From NCBI GenBank assembly GCA_027600665.1, contig JADGJL010001013.1, positions 1-11,012 of the forward strand: a DNA stretch of 11,012 nucleotides, written 5' to 3'. Source of the stretch: Irineochytrium annulatum (lineage: Eukaryota > Chytridiomycota > Chytridiomycetes > Chytridiales > Chytridiaceae). The position numbers and the translations under genes are program-made. Positions 1-9,480 of this stretch are shown here, piece after piece. The stretch's first letter is position 1. The number at the start of each line of letters is the position of its first letter. The notes under the pieces were generated by a model. It saw nothing but the letters and a program-made list of their open reading frames with translations, was not told the origin of the DNA and made no database searches.

Positions 1-1
1 C

Positions 2-175
2 GCCCACGTGATGGTGCACCAGGTGCAGTTACAGGCCGTCGACTGCGGCCTCGGCACCACGGACTCGAACATCTTCAAGTTGCCATCGTGCATGAGCATC
101 ATGCAAAATTGGCCAGATGGCGACCAAATGGAGTCGCCACTCCATAAATCAACTCCAACCGCGAGATGCCCATGA
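2..175 (+). CDS. Possible 3' end of an unidentified upstream gene (partial)
   Basis: This reading frame is open from the left edge to a TGA at 173-175 and encodes about 57 residues. The first 30 codons nearly all end in G or C (for example gtc gac tgc ggc ctc ggc), as in the well-supported exons elsewhere in the window, and the strand matches a gene running in from the left. The visible part contains Cys in CGLGTTDSN and LPSCMSIMQ and shows no family motif I recognise. The same frame reopens right after the TGA, from 176 to a TAA at about 288-290, and reads as Ser/Thr/Pro/Gly-rich, so an unplaced intron could carry the gene past the TGA. I could not find a convincing splice pair. It may be non-coding. 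Confidence 0.25.
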   Translation, partial: AHVMVHQVQLQAVDCGLGTTDSNIFKLPSCMSIMQNWPDGDQMESPLHKSTPTARCP

Positions 176-689
176 ACCTTCGCCCCACCGGATGTGGTCG
201 GCACGACATCTTTCGCCTCATCAACCACTGGAGAGCCAATGTCTGGAGCCGTGTTCGTGGGTCGCCATCTGTGGCCAGAACAGGTGTAAATGACTGGGAA
301 CTCATGGCCATGAACTAAGCAAACTTACGCAATATACGCGAGAAGGCAGAGGGCAAATGCGGCCCACATCATTAGGACCCATCCTGGCTTGCTGGGCGAC
401 GTCGCGGGTCTCATCTAATAGTTTTTCACACACCGACAGGGTTTGACGACCACATGCATGGACCGCACCCGTTTCTTTGCTGGAAAGGATGCGCGATGTT
501 GCACCTGTCCGGGTAAATCGAGCGCTGTCGGCCGTATTCGAGGACAAGAGCGGTGTTAAAACCTTGCTGCCTGTGTTTTAATGGCGTATTGAATATTTCA
601 AGGAGGTATGCGGGAATCATCGCTGCCGCATCTGTTGCTGCTACTGTTTGAGCTGTAGTGATGTACAATGGCTGCAGCCTCGCCTTCAC

Positions 690-703
690 GTTCCGCACGG
701 AAC
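690..703. repeat. Short perfect inverted repeat (6-bp arms)
   Basis: GTTCCG and CGGAAC form perfect 6-bp arms around a 2-base centre. The site lies about 600 bp upstream of the fusion-gene start. It could be a dimeric transcription-factor site, but a 12-bp match can arise by chance and no second copy was noticed. Confidence 0.3.
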
Positions 704-1094
704 ATCATGCTCATAACGACTAACCCGACATTCTAGCCAAAGGTACCCAAATCTGCATCGCGTGACTCATCACCATCATCCCTGACTGAGTCACCAAAAC
801 ATCTGAAGCAAGCGGTGCAATAGCGGTTGGCAGGTTATAATCGTCGCCTTTGTCACAAGTTGACGTCTTTGAATACGAAAAGTCCTCGCCATGCCCTTAG
901 ATGTTTTCTTTCCCTCACTGCTTCGCGGCCTGTATGTGTTCCACTTGACAACGGCCGCGGAGTCAAAACTGCTGCTGAAGTCGTGTATGCCCATAATGAT
1001 CGGAAGCTGCTCGTGCAAGCTCGATTCTACTTCGGTCGTATATATGGGTTGTGGAGGTTTTCTTGTCACCAAATCATGGTGCATTCGTGGTCCA

Positions 1095-1118
1095 CCCTCT
1101 TCTTCCTTTTCTTCTTTT
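1095..1118 (+). promoter_or_regulatory. Pyrimidine (CT) tract upstream of the fusion gene
   Basis: This is a run of 24 consecutive pyrimidines on the coding strand, ending about 180 bp before the proposed ATG at 1296. CT-rich blocks just upstream of transcription start sites are common in fungal promoters, so this may mark the core promoter. That role is inferred from position and composition only. Confidence 0.3.
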
Positions 1119-1295
1119 GGAGTATTCGCGACCGCAGGTAAAGCATGTACGCAGTGAGATTGCGTGTGATGGTTTAGTTCGCTTTACCTAGACCTCCAGG
1201 ACATTACCGGTCTGTGGTGTGTGGTAACCCGCACGCCGATTACCTGTTTCACATTTGGCGTCAACAAAGCGCGGACTTCTTCCTTTGACAACCGA

Positions 1296-4200
1296 ATGAT
1301 GAATGCACGGCGGCCGAAGCTGGCCGCCCTGCCCTTGGCGGCCTTGGTGTTGCTCTGCACCTGGTGGTTCCTGTGGGCCCCGTATTCAACTCACGGCTTC
1401 GGGTCGTCTGGTTTCCGCTTCGCATTGCACCCTGTCGACCCTTGCCGACACGTGAAGGTCCAACCGCGCAGCCCCCTGCGCGGGAACGCCACGGTGCTCG
1501 TTACTGGCGGGGCGGGATTCATTGGATCCAACGTGAGTGTGAGACTGACGGAAAACTCGCTAACCATGATGTTGTTCTTAGTTGGTGGATCGGTTGCTGG
1601 GCCTGGGTTACACGGTCCATGTTTTGGATAATCTGGCGTCAGGGAGGATTGCATATGTTCCCTTGCAACATCCGAACCTGACGTTCCATCTCGGGGACGT
1701 GCAGGACCATGGCGCCATCATGAGGGCTATGAAGGGGGCCGACTACGTGTTTCACTTGGCAGCTTTTAGCAAGGATTGGCTTAGTCTCGTGAATACGGGG
1801 CTTTCACGGCTGGCGACGGACGTGAATGGGATAGGATCGTGGAGTGCGTATATCGTCATGCGAAGAACTCCATTAATACGTGTTCGCAGACGTCCTGGAC
1901 GCCGCGAGAGCGCACGGTGTCAAGAAGGTCGTTTACGCCGGAGCCGCGGCTTACTACGGAGGACACAACGTCCCTAATGCTGAGACCGACCCGGTAACCG
2001 CTTTCTTATGAGGAATTATACTTATCGTGAAGTTATACAGCCGTCATTTCAATCTCCGTATGCGGCATCTAAATTCCAAGGCGAAATTCAGATGAAGACC
2101 TTTAATGATATCTTCCATGTCCCAACCGGTACTCAACTGCTCTCACACGCCGACGTTAATAAAAACTACAGTCTCATTTAGACTCTTTTCCGTGTTTGGT
2201 CCACGACAGCCGTCTGCCGGCGAGTACTCACTCGTCACTGGGGTGTTTGCCAGGCTGGCCTCAGAGAACCAGCCAATAACGATCGAGGGGACTGGAAAAC
2301 AGTCACGCGACTTTATCCACGTATCGGACGTCGTGGATGCGATGATTTTAGCACAGCAAGACCCCTCATTAAGTGGAGAGGTTATCAATCTTGGCAGCGG
2401 ACAGTCGCGACGGGTCGTGGATCTCGCCCGGGCGGTTTCAAGACGAATATTCCACAACCCCTCGCGGTATCGGGATATGAACCATACGCTAGCCGACACA
2501 TGCAAGATGAAAGCACTTCTGAACTTCGCGCCGACGTACGACGTCATGAAGGAAATGCCAAATTTGGTTAAAGCGGCCGCAAGAGCGGAGTTGTCACTTC
2601 AACCGTGGTATCAGAATGAAAACATCATCGCGACGCCTTGGCTCTTGCCGCCTAGGTAGTGAAAACTTCCTTACTCCGCCTATTCATTATTGACATCGTC
2701 TTGATGCTATAGGTCGCAACTCCCGTGGAAGGGCCAGCACAACAACTTGTCGAGCCTTGTGAACTCAGTTACAACGTACAGTCGGCGAAAAGTTATTGCT
2801 ATGCTGGACATGGATGACGTTCCATTCGAAAAGAGACCAAGGTAGTACACAAACACGTTATATGGTTTTGCTTACATGCAAAGCTTTGTTATTCTGAATC
2901 ACATCTACTCGCTCGTGAAAATTGGCAAAATTGCTTCTTACATCGTGATGGCCCGTGGAGGGGTGTTAGAACTCTGCAGGGATTACAATCTGCCGTGCTT
3001 CAATACTACAAACCTAAACCCACACCGGTTTCGCCGGGACATGGGTGTTTATGAGCTTCTAAAGCTGAATGTCACAGTAATTGTCGGCGACCTGTACGTC
3101 GTTGAGGCTGCTCATGCTTGACATGCTGACCTTGTTCAGGGACGTCGTTTACGTACGCGACGTGATGAAGACATACACTTTACATAAGGATGCGGATATG
3201 GTGATGGTGAAACCGGAGGTACAATTAGTTACATATATGCGCACTCATTTTACGCAGAGCAGCATTTTCGAAGTAAAAACGATAAACTACATTGCGCGAC
3301 CGAATAATCGCACAAGGAACATGTTCAGTCGCATGGCGAACCGAGAGGATGACGAGGCGATCATCCTCTGGCGAGAAATGAATCGCTCATGGATGCTGTG
3401 CGACGGCAACCAAGTTTCCTGCAGATCTAGAGTGCGAAATTCGGAGGGTAATGCGGACTTGGCGACGGTGAAGATGTATAAAGGTACTCTGCGGTGTCCA
3501 AGACCGGGAGGGTCGCAGCAGTTGCCTGCTTCGAACTGCGGCCCTCAAAATCTGTATCAACCGTTGTGCCTGCACGCCAACGACAATGGAGGGGTTCAAG
3601 TTCGGAATTGGGAGGCGGTTCACCTGAACTTGTGTCATGATCCGCGGTGGTGCCTTAGTAATACCTTGGTTCCTGTCAATTGGGCCGCGTCAACCCTGCA
3701 TGATCCGAAGAAATGCATCGAAAAGCATAGTTTTGATGCAAGCGACACCGTCGCTCTTCAGTTTTTGACTCCAGAGACAGTGTTCGACGTCGAAGATAAG
3801 CCGCTCAAGACACCCTCGCTGGTGCCGATGTCTAAAGAAGAGCGCGCCTCGCTTTCGTTGACGGACACGCGTTGTGAGCAGCTATTCCCTAACCTGTATC
3901 AGGAGATCGATAAGGCAAAGAAGCATTTTACGGATAAGGGCATCGTGATTAATCGCAAGTTCTTCGACAACTATCCGTATGATCGTTGGAGAGGAATGGT
4001 CAGGGGGATTATTTACGAAAATCAAGTGTATGTGGTGTACGAGAAGAACCCCGTCCAGAGTCGGGGAAGAGCGAGTCTGCTAGCGATACAAAGGGCTTTG
4101 GACTCCTGGAATATGGAAGACGAACCCCTGCCCAACGTTGAGTTCATGCTGTGCTCGAGTGACGACCCCTGCAGCGGCATTTGGGGGTATACGAAGAGAA

Positions 4201-4931
4201 ACGATATGGACGACGTCTGGGTGGTGCCCGACTACGGCTTTTACGCGTGGCCGGACCCGTCCCCCGGTTATAGAGGTCACCGCCACATGGTGCATAGCAC
4301 CGAGCCTGTTTGGAGCGAGAAAATTCCAAAACTGATATACCGAGGAGCCCATCAATACCTTCCGGCGCGTCTGCACTTATTGAAGGAAGTGAGGGGGAAG
4401 GAGTGGAGCGACGTTATGGAGCTAAAATGGGGGGATGTGGAGGAGAGAAAAAAGACTCTCATATCGATGCCAGAGCACTGTTTATTCAAGTACACACTAC
4501 ATACGGAGGGAGTGACGCATTCGGGCCGGCTTAAGTTTTTGTTGAACTGCCTGTCAGCAACGCTCATACCAAAGCCTATCGTGTGGAAAGAGTTTTTCTA
4601 TGGGCTTTTGAAAGATAGCGGACCCGAACAGAACTATTTCGCAGTCAAGCCCGACTACTCCGACCTCGACGATCGAATGAATGAGATTTTAGGGAATGAT
4701 ACCTTCGCGCAGGAGGTGGCGGGTAGGGCAGTTAGTATCTTTCGTGACAGATACCTCACACCGGCGGCGGAAGCCTGCTATTGGAGAAAAACCGTTAGGA
4801 CATGGCGGACTGTTATGGATCCTTCGTATAATCCAAATCCGTTTGCGGAAGAACATTGGCCTCATCCGCCCGCGCCGCTTGAAAAGTACATATTGATAGG
4901 CTCAACAAAATTCGAGGCTTTCCAAACGTAG
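1296..4931 (+). CDS. Triple-domain fusion: SDR epimerase/dehydratase + PF03407-type sugar transferase + GT90 (CAP10)
   Basis: Exons are 1296-1532, 1582-1843, 1890-1993, 2041-2128, 2172-2655, 2713-2841, 2884-3093 and 3140-4931. They sum to 3306 nt (1101 residues) with every junction in frame. A signal anchor spans about residues 9-28, predicting a type II Golgi protein. The SDR domain (about 65-375) has TGGAGFIG (70-77), FHLAAFSK, YAASK (Tyr208, Lys212) and RLFSVFGPRQPSAGEYS, as in GalE-like extended SDRs. The middle domain (about 395-640) resembles nucleotide-diphospho-sugar transferases (PF03407), with the DxD motif in GDLDVVYVRD (Asp504, Asp506). The last domain (about 746-1060) is GT90/CAP10-like: KIPKLIYRGA (899-908), then HTEGVTHSGRLKFLL from 959. 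GT90 includes fungal xylosyl- and other lumenal transferases. ATG 1296 is the first in frame before the anchor; the frame is open upstream only from a GTG at 1221. Donor and acceptor sugars are unknown. If intron 5 is not spliced, this would be two genes, SDR (1296-2659) and transferase (from ATG 2801), but the second would lack a signal anchor. Confidence 0.75.
2656..2712 (+). other. Intron 5, at the joint between the SDR and transferase parts
   Basis: This 57-bp intron has donor GTAGTG, acceptor CTATAG and a candidate branch site TTGAC near 2690-2694. Splicing turns CCT AG|G TCG into an open frame that runs straight into the transferase domain. Retention gives TAG as the very next codon, ending a 392-residue SDR-only protein. 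The next intron (2842-2883) also has a GTAGT donor, unlike the GTGAGT, GTGCGT or GTACGT donors common elsewhere here. Confidence 0.7.
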
Positions 4932-5171
4932 ATCTTCATATAGAATCTCAAATACACTGCATATATTCACACAGCTGTTAACCCGCAGTTGCTACGAGAC
5001 CTCATGAGATGTCTGTTCGCTCGCATTTGCTTCATTCTCTTGGAGTTTCGGAGAAATTCTTCATGCCGACAGCCAAGCTAATGACGTGAGGCGCCGTCGC
5101 GAATAGTGTCTCCGCAAGTGCCCATTGTAATCAAGCAGCATCATCAACTCTTACGTATTTGACGCGGATCG
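4932..5171. other. Convergent intergenic spacer
   Basis: About 240 bp separate the stop codons of the fusion gene (+) and the galactosyltransferase-like gene (-). The left part is AT-rich just after the stop (ATATAGAATC, GCATATATTC), as expected for 3' UTR and polyadenylation sequence, but there is no exact AATAAA. No coding is seen. Confidence 0.5.
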
Positions 5172-6881
5172 CTAAATTTCGCGGTCGCTAACAAAGCTGA
5201 AAGCGGTATTTGCCGGACCTTGGCGCATGTAAGCCGCCGTTGCAGGACAAACGGCCTCAAACACTCTGAAAAGAGCCGAAGAGGCCAACAAATCCGGCTT
5301 AGGCATCTCGGGCGGAAGCATTTTAACATGGTCAGACCACCAGCTGAAGGCGAACGACCTTGGGAAGAGTCAGAAGGAAGCTTTGTTCAGCAGGAGCCAA
5401 AAGGATGCCGCGTACGTTTTAGCCGTCTTATCCATGAGCGCACAAGAGTCCTCAAAATCGCCCAAGAGTATATTATATTGCGAAAACGGGATGACGGTAA
5501 TCGGATTGGACTCGTCGATCTTAAAACGCGAACAAGTAGAGACATCTTGGCTGCAGACAACGGTGTATGCGGTCTTGATGACGTCCGGTATGGAATCGAA
5601 CTCCGCCCCGCTGTTATCGTAGCGTTAGTCATCTGCCACGCCGGAAAGAAAGCGACGCAATAGCCAGACTTGTCAAGCTCACATGGTCGCCATCGGGCCT
5701 AGTTTCTTCATGAGCGCCCACGCCATCTCATCGCCTTGGTCGTACGTCATGAAGTACTCCATCAATGGCCGAGCACCGTCCAAGCCAATCCCCGCGCCAA
5801 GGGGCGCCAGACTAACGACATCGAGGCCAATAGCGGTTCCCCCGTTTCGATAAAGAAGCCCGAGCTGGAACGCCGCGACAATTAATTCGGCAGGTAACTC
5901 CGTGTTTTGCTCCAAATACGTTTCGAAGGGCCTCTGTAGCGGGGTCTGTTGGATTGCCTGCATGAACTCCTCGCTGAGGTTGTTCACGACGACTTCCGCC
6001 TTCATGCGCGAGGCTGAAAGCGCCGCGTCTGGGTTGCCGAACCCCTTTTGCTCAATGATGAAATCGAGAACCTCGGTGAAGTACTCCGGGGAGTTTGTGT
6101 ACAGAGTAATCTTGCGATCCGGATTATGTGTCCGCGCCGACTCGATAGAGCAGAGTTCTTCGACGTAGGACATTGTCTGATAAGGGCTGACGAAGTAGAT
6201 GTTCTTGGAGGCGTTCGCGTACAAGGGCGCCATAGCTACCACATCCTCTAGGTTTCTTCCAGCACGCAACGTATTCAACTGCGATTTGGTGAAAGTCTCG
6301 CAAGGGGCTGAGGTGACATCAAAAAACTTCAATCATTGGAAGCTACTCACGAGCTGCCTGCTCAGAAGCTTGGTTTAACTTTTCACGTGGAACTTCAGCG
6401 ATCTGTTCCATATCGTCCTTGATCTGTTGAAAAGTCTTGGCTTTGTCACTCTCAATTTCATTCAGTAGCTGTTCTTCCCAATGCAACTTGGTTAGTAAGA
6501 AAAAATCCCGTGGCAACAACGAAATGCACTCACGAGCCACTGATGATACCGCGTCTGCTGAAATAACGAACTCTACAACACAAGAAATCCATCAATTTAT
6601 TGGCAACCAAACTCCAACCGTCCGCAACGTACGTAGCTAATGCCGGCGGCGGCGGTGTCTATGCAGCCTCGCCGTTCAAGTTCCAGGCGCTCGGTGAAGG
6701 GATTTAAACAAGGATTCAACGCCACAAATGTCACAGCTGCCACGGCCCACAGCACGCCGATAAGCGCAAAGTTGCTGATCCGGCCATGATTTAACCATGA
6801 TTGATCCTGAGCCTTCGGAGGTGCGAAACCACTCATGGATGGAATGGATGATCTTGGAACTTTGTCAAAACTTGGCGGCAT
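5172..6881 (-). CDS. Alpha-1,4-galactosyltransferase-like (A4GALT/GT32-type) protein with altered DxD
   Basis: Exons in coding order are 6881-6633, 6572-6534, 6486-6351, 6307-5683, 5610-5416 and 5343-5172. They total 1416 nt (471 residues), all in frame. Introns are 60, 47, 43, 72 and 72 bp; intron 2 has a perfect TACTAAC branch site and intron 4 has CTAAC. A signal anchor spans about residues 36-55, followed by a helical stem with charged and Gln-rich residues (about 97-141). The catalytic region resembles A4GALT/GT32: ELCSIESARTHNPDRKITLY, then YLEQN and LLYRNGGTAIGLDVVSLAPL. The position of the family DxD (GGIYLDTD in A4GALT) reads GLD (302-304), so the first Asp is Gly. The C-terminal part has the expected ITVIPFSQYN stretch and a VCP near the end. 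If the last intron is wrong, the protein stops instead at a TGA at 5370-5372. The family call is by motif pattern; acceptor and activity are unknown. Confidence 0.65.
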
Positions 6882-7005
6882 TTGAAAAACTATCTGGGTT
6901 GGGCTTAACGCGCACGCGTGGGCTCGATGGAGATGCCCTGTGGACGACAGATATGAGCGACGGTAAACCAGCAGCTGGCCGCGCGCTGGACCTCGGAAGG
7001 GACAT
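6865..7005 (-). other. Upstream ORF overlapping the galactosyltransferase-like start
   Basis: An ATG at 7005-7003 in strong context (ACCATGT) opens a 46-codon frame ending at TGA 6867-6865. It is in another frame and overlaps the proposed main ATG at 6881-6879, whose own context is weak (CAAATGC). It may be a uORF that dampens translation, or a hint that the true start uses this ATG joined by an intron I could not place. Confidence 0.35.
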
Positions 7006-7299
7006 GGTCGATCATCAATCTTCACTCTTCTCGCTTTGCTAGCTCGACTTCCTTTCAATGCGGAAAAGTCAGCAAATTAGTCTCTAAGCGTTAGCACGTT
7101 GCCGAGTAGTTGGCCAGATTGCAAGTTGATGATGCGGTCTGCCGGAATATTTAGCTCACCAACATCCACTTCTTAAACAGAGTTTGAAAGGTGAAGGTCA
7201 CACTAGGAAGTAATGAAAATCAATACAGCGAAGCATTACTTTGTATTCTATGACGATGATATAAATCGGGCAGCCAGAAAATAAAAATATGCAGTCAAT
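6882..7299. other. Spacer between the two minus-strand glycosylation genes
   Basis: These 418 bp hold the 3' UTR of the LicD-like gene (7299 leftwards, with an AT-rich ATATTTTTATTTT stretch on the minus strand) and the promoter of the galactosyltransferase-like gene. The only coding signal is the uORF listed separately. The frame of the main gene is also open upstream to a TTG at 7058, without an ATG before 6881. Confidence 0.5.
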
Positions 7300-8866
7300 T
7301 TACACCCATGCCCAGAATGTTTCTCTAAATCCTCCCGGAAACAGCGAAAGCGGCCAAGGCTTTAATCTCATCCACCTGAAACGCAATTGGTGTTAGGTTG
7401 GAGCGTAGTGAAGAGCAGGAATGTACTCACGCTCTTATCTCCGGCCAGAGCCCCCGGAGCCACCCCTCCCAGGTCTTTTCCCAACGCAACGTGTGTTGGT
7501 TCCATCGCCACGAGACATCCATTTTATCCCGGTACTGAGTATCTACGAGTGGTGCCACGCCGTAAATATTTCTAAGGATCTTAACAACTGCATTGGGTCG
7601 CCACACAGGGAATCCCATCAAAGTTGTCGATCGAAGGGGAAATATATCCTGGACCTGGAAGTCTAGTTCCATCTTCTGTCGGACGACGGTGCCGTTTGTC
7701 CCGTCAACGTCCGCCATCGCGAAGATATCGATGTAGAAGCCCGACATTGTGTCGGTAAGTCTCGCGTCGATGTTGTTGCCGGACTGTTCCAGGCGGTACG
7801 CGCTGTACCCGTTCACCTCCAACAGGTAGCGGCGCCCTATGAGGTGATTGTCGAAGCGTCGGAGCGAGCGCAGCGTCGCCAACGAGACGTGGAAATCCTA
7901 TTCATGAACGCAATGCTCAGAAGACGATAGTATAGCAGGAAAAGGTGCTCAATAAGCTAACCAGGTCCACATCCCATGGAAGCATTTTCTGATTCCAGAA
8001 CCATCCGACTAGGCCGCCATACGCCAACCACGCTGTAATCCCCTCCTTCTCACAAAACCGCGTCCACGCATCCAATGCCTCCACAAGGTTCTTCCGCCGT
8101 CGGCCGGGTGTGATGACCTGCATATATCGGATGTCCTGGTGGTCGTCGAACGGGCTCTCGACGAAGTAGTTCAAGTAGCTAGCCCTCTCCGTGTTGGTAT
8201 CTCGAACCGCGCAGCAAGGAACCATGGCGAGCCCAGGGTCCACCGGCTGACGGGGTGCGCTTGCTGGGACCACGCCGCCCTTAGACGTGATGCTCCAGCC
8301 GGCCTTTGGGAGCGGCGGCGGTGGCGGGCCTACCAACTGGCTGCTCGGCGTCGACGTCGCATTCGCGTCCTGGGAACGCAAGGCCAACGCCGCGGCGTAG
8401 AAACACACCCTCTCCTCCGGAGAAAGTCGTTTTGAGCAACCAAGGGCGAACTCGTCAACTGTACGGAGATCGCGCGACTGGCCGCTGTTCTTCCGCGTTA
8501 GTGGTTCTGACGGGGACTAGTGGCGGTGGGCACAAGCACGCACGTATCGTATTGCACGGTGTGAAAGCCCAGGGGAAGGCCCATAGCCTTCAAAGACGCC
8601 TCGATACCCACTACGGAGGCCTCACTTGGGGTAGAAGTGTCATCGGAGAAAGTGGTAAAGCAGACGTTGACCGCAATCAGCGCAACGGCGGAGAGGACGA
8701 GGGTGACGACGAGGCGTCTGCGAGTCGGCGCTGGGCGCGGTCGCGAGGAGGGAGTGGTGTGCACCGACGACCGTTTGCTACTGCTGGTCGACTGCAGACG
8801 TGCTCGTTCGGCCGCGGCGCCAAGGCTGGCCATGCGCGCGACGGGGGCCGCTTGGTGTGTTTCCAT
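7300..8866 (-). CDS. LicD / fukutin / Mnn4-like phosphotransferase, type II membrane protein
   Basis: Exons in coding order are 8866-8544, 8484-7962, 7897-7431 and 7375-7300. They total 1389 nt (462 residues), all in frame. Introns are 59, 64 and 55 bp, the first and third with CTAAC branch sites. A basic, Ser/Pro-rich N-tail is followed by a signal anchor at about 52-71, so the enzyme should face the Golgi lumen. The LicD domain starts near residue 255: ITAWLAYGGLVGWFWNQK then LPWDVDLDF, matching the family pattern of a GG(T)LLG block followed by PWDxDxD. Further on come NNIDARLTDTMSGFYIDIF and QDIFPLRSTTLMGFPVW, also typical. LicD-family proteins transfer phospho-linked groups such as phosphocholine, ribitol phosphate or mannose phosphate onto glycans; which applies here cannot be read from sequence. 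A Gly/Pro-rich linker lies at about 155-165. The short last exon (24 residues) is the least certain part. Confidence 0.8.
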
Positions 8867-9480
8867 CACTTGGGATGCCCCGCCCCCCTCTGGAGCGCTG
8901 GTAACATATCCTGACAGCAGTCGGCAATTACCCAGAAAAGGAATGGCTGCTGGAAAAAGATCTACGCCTGTGAGAGATTACCGCCAGTTTTCCGCAATGC
9001 TGCCTCGCATTCCGTCTTCGTCCGCGGCAAGGGCGAGCTTGTCCGGGTAAGAGGGCCTCATGACGCTCTGTGATGCGGTCTTCCAATGTCTCTGATGCTG
9101 GCCAAGCTGTGCGGGCGGCAACCCTAGAGGTAAACGAGAGCAACTTACGCGTAATTTATTTCTGCTATGCAGCCGTTGACAAGTGCACACTGCCGGAGTT
9201 GCCGGCCAACCCTTGATCTACAGTCTGCGGTTCCACTCGTACCCGTAAAGCCTTTTACCACCGGTCAGGACGCTCTCTTGTGACAGAGGATCTGTCAACA
9301 AAGCTTGAAGGCATTACGGACAAGACAATTCCACAATGCGGGAAGATGAGTGCCAGCCGTTGGCATCATGCTTCCATATATTTCTTCCTTATATTGTACG
9401 CCGGTCCGTTTATGAAAATTTGTTAGGCTATTTGCCCTAGTATATGTACGCGCCGGCTTCGGCTTCGATGAGAGGTTTTG

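Larger units (their letters stand above)
176..1295. other. Intergenic / upstream region of the fusion gene
   Basis: I found no gene here that I can support. Several 80-105 codon frames occur on both strands (for example 426-698 minus, 791-1084 minus and 827-1157 plus), but they overlap each other, mostly begin at non-ATG codons, and show no domain or steady codon bias. The region contains a small inverted repeat at 690-703 and a pyrimidine tract at 1095-1118, listed separately. No TATA box stands out. Confidence 0.5.

Noticed and set aside
426..1157. Overlapping 80-105 codon frames on both strands upstream of the fusion gene.
   Set aside because: They lack consistent codon bias, usually lack an ATG, have no domains and conflict with each other.
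5370..5372. An in-frame TGA in the galactosyltransferase-like gene, after which the same frame stays open, suggesting readthrough or recoding.
   Set aside because: A normal intron (5415-5344, donor GTACGC, branch TCTGAC, acceptor TTCAG) removes the TGA and keeps the frame, so recoding is not needed.
5233..5622. A plus-strand open frame of 130 codons that reads like a protein, with a vague resemblance to a copia-type RNase H (GGSILTWSDHQ, SQKDAAYVLAVL).
   Set aside because: It is antisense to the last two exons of the galactosyltransferase-like gene. The minus-strand reading has matching splice signals, in-frame junctions and family motifs, while this frame has no early ATG and no RNase H active-site Asp pattern.
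5220..5663. A 147-codon plus-strand frame starting at a non-ATG codon.
   Set aside because: It is Arg/Lys-rich, overlaps the same minus-strand exons and has no recognisable motif.
8139..9050. Several long plus-strand frames over and beyond the LicD-like gene (8139-8435, 8306-8914, 8637-9050).
   Set aside because: They are GC-driven shadows of the minus-strand LicD exons 1 and 2, rich in Arg, Gly and Ala, without domains.
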